Shown here: positions 22,600 to 35,099 of the stretch, in pieces
How the letters are laid out: the number at the start of each line of letters is the position of its first letter
Position numbering within the stretch: the stretch's first letter is position 1
Assembly: GCF_030272615.1 (NCBI RefSeq)
Contig: NC_081406.1
Location: 230,809,396-230,873,395, forward strand
Source: Cryptomeria japonica
Taxonomy: Eukaryota > Streptophyta > Pinopsida > Cupressales > Cupressaceae
Length of the DNA: 64,000 nucleotides
Direction: 5' to 3'
Program-made: the position numbers and the translations under genes
Notes under the pieces: model-generated
The model's database searches: none
What the model was told of the DNA's origin: nothing
Seen by the model: the letters and a program-made list of their open reading frames with translations, nothing else

Positions 22600-24370
22600 C
22601 CTCACTTTAAAATTTCAAACTGTAATGGTACAATCTTATAGAGTGGGTTTCACATCGTATAGAGTGGTCTTATAGAGTGGGTTTCACATTTTATAGAGGG
22701 ATCTTTATTAAATATTTTTCATCATTCAGTATGAGTCAATAGACTGAACCTCTTCCTAAGGGTTTTGAAGTAAGTGATTTCATGAATTATATGATCTAAT
22801 TTTAAGTTCTAAAATTTATATGATTTCATAAATTGTATAGTCTAATTTAAATTCTTTAAATAAGTTGATGGTTTCATGAATTTTATTATTTTCATATTCA
22901 ATTTAAAAAATAACTAACATATTTATCTTAAAATATAGGTAAAGTAGAATAATAATATTACATTTGTTCATTTATATTATTATATTTTAATTAAGATTAA
23001 ATTATTATTATATTATGATATTGTAATTAATATTAAATTATTATTAAAATATGATTATTATTTTTGTAATATATTATTTTTTATATTATCAAATTATTAT
23101 TATTATTATATTTTTATTTTGTATTCTTAATAACTATTGCAATAGACAAATAGCAAGGTGGAAGTGAAGATATAATTAGCATTAAATAATTTAAAAAATA
23201 GTTAATTGAGTGCATGAGAGAATAAAAATAAATTGAATTGAATTAAAAAATAATAATAAATTGTTTTGGCTTTTCATTCATTATTAAATGCTTTTAGTTT
23301 TATTGATAGACGTTTTTGCATCCATATGTAAGTATAATACGTCTTTAGCGTAATAAACAAAAAATTGATTAGTGATATCAGTTTTCCACATTCCATAGTA
23401 ATTATGTGATGCAAATAAACATACACAATCGAATCGAGAAGCAGCACAAAACAAAAATTAATTGATTATGACAAAATTTATCCACAAAATTAAAGTTTGT
23501 ATTTAAGGAATTTGAAAAATAACATTTTATTAAATAAGGATATGTAAAGTTAATCTAGGGCTATCCCACATTAATGATTCCCACTTTTGCCAACGAAGGA
23601 AATTGGCGAAAGTGGAGAATTTTGTTTTTGAGGGGGGGGGGCTCGCTCGAACCCCCCCCTCCAAGTTCGATCGAACCCAACCTCGAACACGGTTTCGATC
23701 GAACCCCAAGTGAGTTTGCGGGTTCAATCGAACCCCCCATTCGATCGAACCCATTTTAAAATTGTTTTTTTTCAAACTTCTATAAAATCCAAAAATGACA
23801 ATTAAATTGTCATTCTCAAACTGTATTTTTCTGTGTCTAGAGGGGGTTAGAGTGAACCTGACGTCAGCACCACGTCACCGTGCCCTATCTGCAACAACCA
23901 GCGCGTCTCACCTTTCAGCTTTCGACCTACATTATTTCAGGTGCACAAAATAACCCTTTTTTTGTTTAATAATGTCTTTTTTTTATTAAATTTATTTAAA
24001 AATTAATAAATAATCTATTTGTTAATTTATTTTTTTAATTAAATAATTATATATTTATTATTTTTCAGCATTTTAGAAAAATGTTGGAAAATTTAATGTT
24101 TTGATTTAAATTTGTCAATTTGTTTTTAAAATTACATAACTGTATATGTATTTTTTTTTCAACTTTTTAAAAAAATGTTATGAAAAACTTAGAAAACTAA
24201 GGTAGTAAATTAGAACTTAGAAAAACATTAGCAAAAAAAAATAATTAGAAAAATGTTACAAATCTAAATATAATAAATTAAAACGTTAGAAAAATTAATA
24301 AATTTAAATTTAAAAAAACAAATTAGAAAACTTAGATAGCAAATTTAAATGAATTAGACAAAATAAATCC
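22600..24370. other. AT-rich intergenic DNA with short local repeats
   Basis: No gene found. 22640-22702 holds a duplicated word, TCTTATAGAGTGGGTTTCACA. 22720-23560 and 23940-24360 are extremely AT-rich. 23632-23760 has a G run and several copies of TTCGATCGAACCC. 23855-23935 is a short GC-richer island with GACGTCAGC and CACGTCACCGTGCC. Confidence 0.6.
23632..23760. repeat. Cluster of GGGTTCGATCGAACCC-type palindromes
   Basis: Within 130 bases there are two or three full copies of the word TTCGATCGAACCC and two or three variants (GCTCGAACCCC, TTCAATCGAACCCC), on one strand, next to a nine-base G run and a C run. TTCGATCGAA is itself a palindrome. The block is far more GC-rich than its surroundings. 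Confidence 0.7.
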
Positions 24371-24931
24371 TCTACAATGTGACCCATTTTCACATCCTAT
24401 TACACACACAACATGACCCTTTACGACCCCTTAAGACCACATATGCCACTGATGACACTATACGTCCCCTTAGGACCATAGAGGATCGCATAGTGGACCC
24501 TAAGGGGTCACGCATGTGTTTTAACACATGTGTGACCCCTTAGGACCACATGTGACCCTTTATAAAAGCCTAGTGTGTACGACATACCCCTTAGTCCATT
24601 ACATAGTGTCCTAAGGGGCCATATGTGGTCCTAAGGGGTCACGCATGTGTTAACAAATGTGTGACCCCTTAGGACCACATATGACCCTTTATAACATCCT
24701 AGTGTGTACGACATACCCCTTAGGATCACATAGTGTCCTAAGGGGTCATATGTGGTCTTAAGGGGTCACGCATGTGTTCTAACACGTGTGACCCCTTAGA
24801 ACCGCATATGACCCCTTATAAAATCCTAGTGTGAACGACATACCCCTTAGTCCATCACATAGTGTACTAAGTGGTCATATGTGGTCCTAAGGGGTCACAC
24901 GTGTGTTAACACATGTGTGACCCGTTAGGAC
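24371..24931. repeat. Array G, left part: ~130-bp units of long palindromes
   Basis: About four units of the same array that continues at 36355. Each unit carries CCTAAGGGGTCACGCATGTG and its near reverse complement, CACATGTGTGACCCCTTAGG, separated by a few bases, then CATATGACCCCTTATAACAT and a spacer containing CCTAGTGT. The array breaks off at the target site of element H (AGGAC at 24927-24931). Confidence 0.9.
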
Positions 24932-25545
24932 TGTTGGGTGAATATTTTGTCACCAGCGTACTAATGACAAAATATATAATGCACACAATGCTATGCTGAG
25001 AAATTAATCTCTCCTCTCATCAAGGGGAGGTTCCCTATGAAATTTCTCCTCTAATTAATAAGAAAATAAATTTGTGGGTTGGTGTTGGGCATATAACTCT
25101 CTTTTTTCAGAGTTTATGTATTATCCCTTCACCTAGTTACAATTTCTCTACCTCTTCAAATACTTAAAGAAAAGAACTATTAATCTAACAAACTACACCA
25201 AGAGTTACTATTAAGCAGCACAAAGTCTCCTTTAAGGTAACGCTAATTCACACTAATTGTTAGAAATTAAACAATTAGAAACTCATCTTAAAGCCCAAAG
25301 TCTTCAAGTATAGATTTCTAATCCATTAAACTACAAATAACCACAGCAGTACAAAGCTTACCACAAGTTACTTAATTTATCAGTAGATTTATCAAGTATG
25401 CTAAGAGCACAAAGTCTATTTGCAAGATTTGAGAGCTCTCTAACCATGCAGCAATATCTTAAAGATCAAAGAATTAAAGATAATATATATTCAATGGACA
25501 TAGGAACATTAAATTATATAAACTATTTGCTTGATACAACACAAA
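24932..25545 (-). repeat. Left LTR copy of element H
   Basis: 614 bases that align almost base for base with 30421-31034, the R-U5 side of the right LTR. Shared landmarks include GAATATTTTGTCACCA, ATTAATCTCTCCTCTCATCA and AAAGCCCAAAGTCTTCAAGT. Differences are only a few percent by eye, so insertion was fairly recent compared with elements A and B. Confidence 0.9.
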
Positions 25546-27185
25546 ATTCACTGCTTTAAGCTTTAAGGTTCTCTTTTCTTTCCTTGACAGGTGTGCAGGA
25601 CAATCTCCATATGTTAAGAGATATGTCAGGTCGGAATACCACTCATCAGTAGTGCTAACAAATAGAACATGAGGAAGATCTTGACTAATACCTTCATTTT
25701 TAAGCACCACTTCATCTATTGATTTATTGTCAGCTATCAACTGACATAAACCTTTTCCACAAACCAACTTAGTGGGCTTGATTTTCATATCATATTCTTG
25801 AATCTTGGCAACCCAGCTGCCCCTTTTAGTTCCAAACTCTTGTTGTGTCAGAATCGACTTGACAATAGCATCAGGAACAAGAGCAATGACATGCGAATTC
25901 AAAATATAAAATCTGAAATGTTTAACCGCTTTCACCACGACAAAAGCATGCTTCTCCATTTCAGAGTATTTCAACTCATGAGCCTTCAACGGATAACTCA
26001 TGAATGCAATAGGTGATTCCACACCTTCATTATTTCTCTGCATTAGTGTAGCCGAACAAGTATGATCTGATGCATAGCTATACATAATGAATTCTTTGGT
26101 ATAATCTGGGCATACTAAGACTGGAGCATTTACCATGGCTTCCTTGATCTGATGGAAAGCTTTCTTTCCTTCAGGAGTCCATTTGAAGAGAGAATTACCT
26201 TTCATCATATTAACTATATGACGAGTCTGTTCAACAAAGTTTGGAATGAATCTTCACAAGAAATTAACTTTACCAAAGGAAGAGTGAACAACGGTCTTAC
26301 TTGTTGGCAAGGAAAGGTCATGAATAGCTTTTACCCTTTCTGCATCAATTTTTATACCTTCCTTCGAAATAATATGCCCAAGCAATTTACCTTCAGTGAC
26401 CCCTAAAACAGATTTCTTGGGATTGAGGGAAATCCCATGCTGACGACATTTTTCTAAGACTTGTTGTAGATGAGAAAAATGATCTTAATGTTCCTTAGAA
26501 TAAACTGTCAAATCATCTAAATAGACCACAATGAACTTACCAAGAAAATTTCGGAAGACCAAGTCCATTGCACGTTGGAAAGTTGCTCCCGCATTTATTA
26601 ATCCAAAAGGCATCCTGCGATATGCAAAGGTACCCCAAGGTGTAGTAAATGTGATCTTATGTTGATCTTGCTCAAGAACTTCTACCTGGTTATAACCCAA
26701 AAATCCGTCCAACATGGACATCATTTCTGCTCCAGTAACAGCTTGTAGGACATGATCCATGATAGGTAAAGCATAATTATCCTTCAAGGATGCCTGATTC
26801 AAGTTTCAGAAATCTACACATATCCAAATTTTGCCATTCTTCTTACGTACAGGTACAATATTGGCTATCCAAGAAGAATGGTGGATGGGGAAGATTATCC
26901 TTGCTTTCAACATCTTTTGTACTTCAGCAAAGATAGTATCAGAGATCTTTGGGTTGCATTGCCTTTGCTTCTGACAAAAGGTGTAATACCTGGTTTCAAT
27001 GGAATGTCATGGCAGAGCTCTTTGGGACGAAAAGACTTCAGAGCTTCATAGGAGTATGCTAAGACATCAACATACTGTTGCAATAATGCAACAAATTTTT
27101 TCTTTTCTCCTTGTGAACAACACTTTCCAATGTTGATCATTTTTGGATTATCTTCAGTCCCAATGTTTACTTGTTCATATTCCAT
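25546..27185 (-). pseudogene. Element H reverse transcriptase and RNase H
   Basis: On the minus strand, a linker (YEQVNIGTEDNPKMINIGKC; ALKSFRPKELCHDIPLKPG) leads into the reverse transcriptase: NQASLKDNYALPIMDHVLQ, FAYRRMPFGLINAGATFQRA, and FIVVYLDDLTVYSKEH with the catalytic YLDD. RNase H follows, with FIMYSYASDHTCSATLMQRN, MEKHAFVVVKAVKHFRFYIL and KLVCGKGLCQLIADNKS. It reads up to the left LTR copy. Part of a broken pol gene. Confidence 0.88.
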
Positions 27186-27482
27186 TGACCCTGTAGTTGA
27201 TCTTTGTTGCTTCTTAACATAGCGATCATGCTTGTCAAAAAGCTTTTCTAGCGAAACTAGACCCTTGGGGATGTTGTTTCCTTTTAATTGTAGAAATTTC
27301 TCTCATGTTTCTGCATCAACACTTTCAATTGCATCCTTTGAAGGGCAGTGACTACCTTCAAAGTACAGATCATCAAAATTGTCAAAAGCCTGCAAAAAAT
27401 TTATTACATGATGGTCATCATTAAACACCTGCCAATGATCAGAGTTGTCAGGAACGCTTAGCTGGAAAACTAACTCAACAAC

Positions 27483-29408
27483 CTAAGTTGATCCTGAAAA
27501 ATGTTTATGAGGAACCAAAGAAGTTGCTGATACTGCCAATGAATCAGCCCTATCGTTGAATTCATGGGAAACCACAGATATATCAAAAGCATCAAATGTT
27601 TCTATTAGATCCCAGACAAGGTTGCAGTAGTGTCGCAGCCTTTCGCTCCTTGTTTGATATATGTTCCTAACCTGACAGACTATTAACTCAGCATCTCCTT
27701 GAGCATGCAAGTTCTTGATTCCCTTCTTCTGAGCAACATTCATTCCCAGAAGGAGTGATTCGTACTCAACAGTGTTATTTGTGTTATCAAACTGCAATTT
27801 GAAGGAGAAAGGGAAAAGATTACCCTCAGGAGACACCAAAACAATACTGGCTCCCGATCTGGTAGAAGAACAGCTGCCATCAAACTCCAGTGTCCAAACA
27901 TCATCTGGACTACCAATGCTAACGGTATCAAAATTGAGAATTTCTTGTTGTGAAGTTGAAGGTCTTTCTGATTCCATAACACTACTTTCACAACTACTTT
28001 CACAATCAACTGGGAAATTATTGAGTGAGATGCCACCTTCACTATCAGGAGTCACCTTTAAACCATCATCAACATGCATGAAATAATTACCCATGCCTGA
28101 TGATTCGAAAAGAATCTCGACCCGTTGATCGTCAGACTTGACAACGGTATATTTTGATTCTTTTTCTGGAAGTAACCTTTGGACAACTCCTTTAACAGGG
28201 ATACGAGCCTCGGTCATATCCATGTTTAACTCACCCCCAACATCTCTACAAAAATTTCTTTCCAACAATAGCCCATAGGAGGCTGGTACATCGGCTACCA
28301 GTACTGTCATTTTGATTTTCTTTTCGGGGAATGAAGCAAAGGCAAACTGTGCATCCTTGATTTGAGCAATCAAGGGAACTTGTTTGTTATCCATAGAGAA
28401 ACACCTTCCAAATGTTTTGGTCAAAGTCAAACTAAGGGCATTGGCAACTTTTGATGGCATAACATTATCAGATGCCCCAGAATCAATTACACAGTTACTA
28501 AGCTTATAACCATTAATTAACAAAGAGATGTAAAATGGTTCTATCTTCTCGACAGGAGAAGGGGAAGTTACTAGGTTGTTTTGAAGTGAGTTTGATTTAG
28601 GAAGATTACTAGGGTTAGTATCTTTTTCTTTAACAAATTTGACCAAACGATCAAATTGATCTGGGTTAGATCTCAAAAATTCAACTCCAGACATTTGTAT
28701 TTTGGTTTTCTTTGCATGGTCTAAAATATCAAATGACTGAAAGGAATTCATCACCAAAGATGGATTTGGATTCTCATTTTGAGAATTTAAAACATTTGGT
28801 ACACTAGTCTTCGATGCATGTGTAGAAGAATTGACAGGTGCAGAAAAATTGACAGCAGTTGAAGAATCACTTACATTTTTATCCTTCACGGTGTCCATTG
28901 AGATAGTGTTGTCCTTTGCAGGATTTGGTATGGCAGCCCCACACTTCGCAATAGAAATTGGCAAACGTTGAGAGTCCTTAATTTGAGTAGAATCATCACT
29001 CTTCACAATGACAGGTGGCTGAGCTGCCTGTGCTTGCGAATGGGCGAATACTGCAAAGACGTCTCCATCATGTGTATCTGGCGTATCATCTTCTTGATAT
29101 TGCATAAACTTGATATTAGAGTCATCAGCCAACTCTGCATCACCTTCTTGATGTGAATTGGCATCTTCTTCACCAAAAGGAGGAAGATCATTCTGTTCGG
29201 CTTCATAATATCCAGTAGCTGAACTTTGGGGTGGTGCTTCCAATGCAAACCTCTCTCGAGCAAGAGGCAATTTATTCTGATTATGCATGGCATAATTGGA
29301 AGCATTGTTTGGATAATTCCTTCTTGGAACATCACGATAAGAAGTATTTCCTTGTGAGGAAATTTGCTTCTTAAGTGCCAACAACTCATTTGCTAGCTTC
29401 TGTATCAT
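27483..29408 (-). pseudogene. Element H protease plus second, archaeal-like RNase H
   Basis: A continuous 641-residue stretch. Residues about 1-280 are a polar, low-complexity linker after gag. The protease lies around residues 290-400, with CVIDSGASDNVMPSKVANAL and ASYGLLLERNFCRDVGGEL. Residues about 510-635 form an RNase H fold with WTLEFDGSCSSTRSGASIVL, the block NTVEYESLLLGMNVAQKKGI, AQGDAELIVCQVRN and HEFNDRADSLAVSA. This second RNase H sits before the reverse transcriptase. The stretch is open, but the element as a whole is broken. Confidence 0.88.
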
Positions 29409-29443
29409 AGGATCAACAAAACTAGTTGAAGAGAAAGATGCAT

Positions 29444-30247
29444 CTACAACTTGATTACTCTAACCTTGTTAGGATCTCTCCTTATCTTACCCGCAAGGAT
29501 AAGATCATCTTCAACCGATATAGCCATTTGTTGAGCGGCGAACAAATCTATTGGATTGTTCCTTCGCAAAAGAAAACTCACCTCTGGCAATTGGGCATTG
29601 ATGAAAAAGTGTTTCAGGTTCCCAGCAGTGGGTCGCAAAGCAACTGGAATGCGATTGTGCAATATGTTGAACTTTGCTATGAATTCACGCATAGCTTCCT
29701 GGGGTTCTTTCTTCATTTGTGTTAACTAAGCAAGCAAAGCATGATCATCTTCGATAGATTTGAACCTTGCTTCAAACAATGTTCTGAGAGTTGCCCAATT
29801 TGTGATACAAGAGTTCATAAGATGATAGAACCAATCAGCGGCAGCTCCATGCAATGTCTCAATGAATAATCTCGCTGAAACATCTTCATGCTCAACACCT
29901 AGGACTCCACATGCGATGTAGAAGGCAGCAATGTGTTTGTCCAGATGTTGAGAACCATCACCCAAAAATTTGGGTAAATTTTTCCACATACCTTTGGGAA
30001 GTTCATGCAAAGGTGCAGTCAAGTTCAAAGGACCAAAAGCAGTACCCCAAGGGCCAGCAACGGCCATCCTTAATGGATTATAGGGTGGTATTACAAAATA
30101 GCTTATAAGTGGAACAACTAAAACTTGCAAACTTGATGCCTCACTTGGTACGGGAGATCGTTGTGCAGATGGAGGAAAACTTTGTGTCCGATGTAAAGGA
30201 GAAAGTATCCATGGAGGTGTCACAAAAGGGAAATTCAATTTCTGCAA
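29444..30247 (-). pseudogene. Element H gag
   Basis: Two blocks are clear. The first, 29726-30247, has GPLNLTAPLHELPKGMWKNL, FLGDGSQHLDKHIAAFYIAC and LFIETLHGAAADWFYHLMNS. The second, 29444-29716, has AMREFIAKFNILHNRIPVAL and the tail NPIDLFAAQQMAISVEDDLI. This is the capsid-type gag domain common to plant Ty3/gypsy elements. It begins about 150 bases after the primer site. Broken. Confidence 0.85.
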
Positions 30248-30396
30248 TAACTCAAATGTAGGATCAACAACTCCTGCTAATCGCTATCCACGAGTGTAAC
30301 TTCAATCAGCCAGATTAGAATATAGAGCAAAGCAATAATATAGAAATTATAATGAAAGAGCACTGCAACCCAAAAGACAAACCGGTTGCACGTCGC

Positions 30397-30418
30397 TCCC
30401 TAGCAGAGTCGCCAAAAA
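30397..30418 (-). other. Primer-binding site of element H
   Basis: The minus strand reads TTGGCGACTCTGCTAGGGA a few bases inside the right LTR. Similar TGGCGACTC...TGGGGA sites occur in plant Tat/Ogre-type elements; I recall an arginine tRNA being proposed as primer there but cannot confirm it. Element L has almost the same sequence at 49200-49221. Confidence 0.7.
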
Positions 30419-31177
30419 ACAATTGGGTGAATATTTTGTCACCAACGTACTAATGACAAAATATATAATTCACACAACGCTATGCTGAGAAATTAATCTC
30501 TCCTCTCATCAAGGGGGGGTTCCCTATGAAATTTCTCCTCTAATTAATAAGAAATTAAATTTGTGGGTTGGTGTTGGGCATATAACTCTCTTTTTTCAGA
30601 GTTTATGTATTCTCCCTTCACCTAGTTACAATTTCTCTACCTCTTCAGATACTTAAAGAAAAGAACTATTAATCTAACATACTACACCTAGAGTTACTAT
30701 TAAGCAGCACAAAGTCTCCTTTAAGGCAACGCTAATTCACACTGATTGTTACGAATTAAACAATTTGAAACTCATCTTAAAGCCCAAAGTCTTCAAGTAT
30801 AGATTTCTAATCCATTAAACTACAAATAACCGCAACAATACAAAGCTTACCACAAGTTACTTAATTTATCACCAGATTTCTCAAGTATGCTAAGAGCACA
30901 AAGTCTATATGCAAGATTTGAGAGCTCTCGAACCACGCAGCAATATCTTAAAGATCAAAGAATTAAAGATAATATATATTCAATGGACATAGGAACATTA
31001 AATTATATAAACGATTTGCTTGATACAACACAAAGTTTTTGATCAACAAAACTGTTTTCTTTATCTGTTTGATTGAATTTTCACCACAAAAGCCCAAAGT
31101 GTTAATTGGGATAAAAATTTAGCAGATTTTTGCTAAGCATGATAAAGATAAAAAAAAAAAATTACAAAAAGGTCCTC

Positions 31178-31185
31178 CTTATATA
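31178..31185 (-). promoter_or_regulatory. TATA box of the element H LTR
   Basis: The minus strand reads CCTATATAAGGAGGACC, a strong plant TATA context, about 760 bases before the end of the LTR. This is the expected place for the element's own transcription start. Confidence 0.6.
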
Positions 31186-31369
31186 GGAAAAGAAGTTGAG
31201 AAAAAGGTGGGCACAATTGACTTATTCAACTGCACAGTCCCATTTTACTACAACTACTACATAAAGAAAATGTGTAGCTGCATAAAAATTGACAACATCT
31301 ATCGGTGCAGTTGCATGAAGAAAGGGTGCCAAAAGGGGGGACTTCATTCTTGATTCTCTTCTTCATTGG

Positions 31370-34300
31370 ATTTCTAGAAATTTTTGAATTTATTAAGGAT
31401 GGCTTTCACCTCTTCTTCTTTTGGCATCAAGGTAGAACTTGTGATGATTTGGATGCGGGACATTGCATCTTGAATCTTCACCTATTTCTTTTTAACATCT
31501 TTCAGCATGGATGCGAGGACTTCAAAGCTGGCCTAAATTTCTAACAGTTTATCAAATGTATCAAGTGAGAAATCTTGTCCCGTGCATTGATCCATCAAGG
31601 AAAGGAATTCCTACGTGACAACTTCAGCAGTGACGAGATTTTGATCGCCATCATATAAATAGCAAGGGAGATCACCAACTTTGTCAAAAATAAGGTCAAC
31701 CTCATCATCACCTTCTTTCTTCTCTCGATCCAGCTCTGCAATCATTAACTTCATAGTCTCTTGCTTATGAGACAATAAAGACAAGATCTATATGTATTTC
31801 TCCCTTGTGGGAATTACCTTATTCTCAACCAGAACATCTATCCTGAAGTCCTCCATTTTGCTCCATAAGGTAGTAATTTTCACAACCTCCTCAATCTCCT
31901 GCGATAAAGAGGTTTTGAGTCTTTGCATCCGACTTTGGATTACTTCATAATCAGCTAATAGTTCCACCATTGAGCTCAGAAGATGAGAGCCTTCTGACCT
32001 TAGCCGCGAGATCCACTCGTCCATCACCCAGCCTTTAGCTCCCACTTGTTCAATCTTCTTGAGGGATTTAGTATCTATTGAGGATCCTATGGGTTCAACC
32101 TCTTGAGAAGATTGTGTTACCTTTAAAAGAACGTTGGTCAGTTGTTCACACTTCTATTTCAAGATATTTTTCTCATCCCTCTCCTGATCCAATCTTCTCA
32201 ATAAAGAATTAAGGGTTGTCTGAGAATCTAATTTCACACTCTCATGTGTTTCCACCCTGAGCTCTACGACTTGCATGGTATAATCTTCATATTGTATGTT
32301 GCCTTTGTCCTTGTTTGACGATGGCACCATAACTTCAGCATATTTTCTCTTGGGTCTACTACCACCCAAGATATTGTCTTTGGCTTTTTCATTCCCTTAG
32401 GCTTTGGAGGAACTAAAGTTCAAAGTCAAATTCATCTAGAGATATTACCTGTTTTTCCCTCTTAGGGGCCACTACTTCCATCCAAGGGGGTAGTTCTGGA
32501 TTGGATGATGGAGTAGTAGCTCCTTGCTAATTTTGAGTTGAAGCTTCAGGAGCAAGTTGACTAGAGCTTGGAGCAGTTGTGAATGTTACTAATGGTGTTG
32601 ATATTGAGGCATCTAGTAGAACATTTGTTGCTGCTACCTCTTTAGTTACAGATGGGAGAATTGAGGGTGCCGTGAATGTAACTTCAGCACTTACCAATGG
32701 AGGAATTGTTGTGATGGTGGTAGTAGTGGCGGGTAAATCTACTGAAACTTGTTCTGCAAGTGCATCTTGCAAGGTTTCATTAAAATCCATCATGGTGGAT
32801 TCAAAAGTAGATGAAGGGATATCATCTAAATTAGAGAAGTTGGTTATTGTAAAAAAAACTAACCAACGGTCTCTGATTGCATCATACCCATACTTAGGTC
32901 TCCATCTTCTTGAAAATCTTGATCCTCTTCATCAGAGTCGGATTCAACAGAGTGGATGACTACTTGTGAAGTAGTTGAGGCATCTACTTCAACTGGATGT
33001 GATACTTCTTCTGTCTGTACTTCCTCTTGTTGAGGAATTTCACCTTCTTCGACCTCCTTTCCCTTTCCAACTTCACTAGCAAGCAGTTGTTCTGGTTCCT
33101 TCACCACTACTTCCTGTGATGCGGATGATGATTCACCCTTCTTTGACCCTTTGACTGTAAATTTGATTTTGGGTCCTTTACCCTTCGATTGTACCACAGG
33201 AGCTGAGGATAATGCTTGTGACTCTACCCTACTCTTTGTTCTTGTTTCAGCTATTGTTGTCTTGCCCAATGGGCCATCACTGTTGTCATCGTCTCCTGAA
33301 CTAGTGGGAAGTTGTTTCATCCTAAGATTCTTTTTTAGCAACCAAGCATTAGTGTTTGCTAAGATAGGAGAGATCCTTTGTGTAGTAGATTTGCTTTCTT
33401 TCATCGACCATTGCACAAGTGGAAGTGGGGAGTCAGCAATCTTCTTCTCATAATAAACAGGGTCCACTATGCCATCTGTGTCTTCCATGGTCATTGGGAT
33501 CTTAGCTAGATCCAAATTTTCAATTTGTTCCAGAGTAAGGCGCCTGAAATCTATCCTTCTTATATCCTCCTCATTCTGACAATCCGCCCAAACATCCTCA
33601 AACCTATAAACGTGAGTATAAGTTCTTTTGAGTTTGTTCTTTATACCCCAAAAATAAAAAATGATTCGGGCCTTGAATCTTCTCATGGTATTCCACTACA
33701 TTTCCTCCTCCATATTTTTGGCCTTGGGATTGGTTAGCACTGAATACCTACCAATTGATTCTGGGAATTTCAGCCCACTCTTATGTGCTTTTGATTGTTT
33801 CTCATGCACACTAATCAGTTGTCTGCACAACTCCATAAGGATGATTTTGTTTGGAGGGAACCTTGGAAGAATGAAGGGCTCACCTGAGAAACATCCAATT
33901 CGGATATAGGTGAATGTGGGAAACTATAGAAATACACACCCAAAATGGGACACCCTGTTGTAAGCGGCCTCTGATATTATTCTCTTCTGCAAACCTTTAT
34001 CAAAAATGCACTTCCATACAACAAAGAAGGTGTCATTAACCCTCCTATAATGATTACCTTGATTCTTGATTGTCAGCTGGTCATAGTACTCCCAAATGGG
34101 CACCAATCTTCTGTCACCCTTGGTAGACAAGCCTGGATATTGCCTCATTGAAGAAGCTGCGTAAACCAGGTACGAGGTCATGTAAAACTTCAATGTCAAC
34201 TTGACCTCCTTCAATTGAGCACAAAGAACATCACTAATCTGCTCTCCCCAATCGAGTCTTGTGGCTCCCTTTCTGATTATATTTATATAATAAGACATCC

Positions 34301-34943
34301 AGTTTTGAAAATAATAAGAGTCTTTTAACCCTCTCACTCTGGATAACATGGTGACCATGTCGTTATATTCCTCATTAAAATCATTACTGTAGAAGGACTT
34401 AGGCCATCGTGAGGTGAGGGAACTTCTTGCAACAGAGAGATAAACAGTATTGATCACCTTTTTGCATTTATCCTCATGTTTCTCATAGTACTCTTGAGCA
34501 CTCTCTTGAGAAATATTAGGTATTTCTTCAACTAATGAACCTTTGAAGATACTATTGAAGAATACACTGTCCAGGGTCATGATGACATTCTGATCTTCAC
34601 CTTTTACTTTCCTTGTGTTTGGATCAAAGTGATCAGCTACTGCCAGTACAAATTCAGGATCATGAGCTGCAAATAGGAAAGATGCATACTTATGTAGCTC
34701 AGATTTGATTAAACTAGTTAGATGAGCAGGAGCCTTTTGAACCCAATCAACAAATTCTTGCATATCAACATGCCCAATTTAGGTGTCTCTTATCTCCTAA
34801 ATATTTGAGTCAACTGAACTCTCTGGGTACAGATTCAAGTACCTTTTGTACTTGTATTTCATCTTTCTTGATGATGCTTTACTTGGAGAAGGTTCCAACT
34901 GACCTGAGGAAGACTTGGGCTTGTTTTGAGGGAGCTTTGACAT
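31370..34943 (-). pseudogene. Long reading frame inside the U3 of element H (unrecognised protein)
   Basis: The frame starts MSKLPQNKPKSSSGQLEPSP at 34943 and runs for roughly 1,200 codons with a handful of breaks. The N-terminal third is folded-protein-like (FVDWVQKAPAHLTSLIKSEL, TRLDWGEQISDVLCAQLKEV, YPGLSTKGDRRLVPIWEYYD). The middle is basic, then acidic and serine-rich (KGKGPKIKFTVKGSKKGESS, then SVESDSDEEDQDFQEDGD). The C-terminal third looks coiled-coil (LNSLLRRLDQERDEKNI, RMQRLKTSLSQEIEEVVKIT). It matches no gag, pol or envelope family that I know. It lies upstream of the LTR TATA box, so in element RNA it would occur at the 3' end, in U3. Function unknown. Confidence 0.6.
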
Positions 34944-35099
34944 TCATGATGACTGCATTCAACACTGATGATTAGCTATTCATCATTATCAAAATCATTT
35001 TTTCTCAAATGGATCGAAAAACGAGACTCAAAATAGGCTTTGGAGTAAAATCGCCAAAAACAACAGGTCGAGGAAAAAAGTCTAACTTGCTCTTTTGAA

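Noticed and set aside
27740-28086. Open stretches on both strands inside the element H pol region
   Set aside because: They overlap the well-supported protease/RNase H frame in other registers and show no motif of their own.
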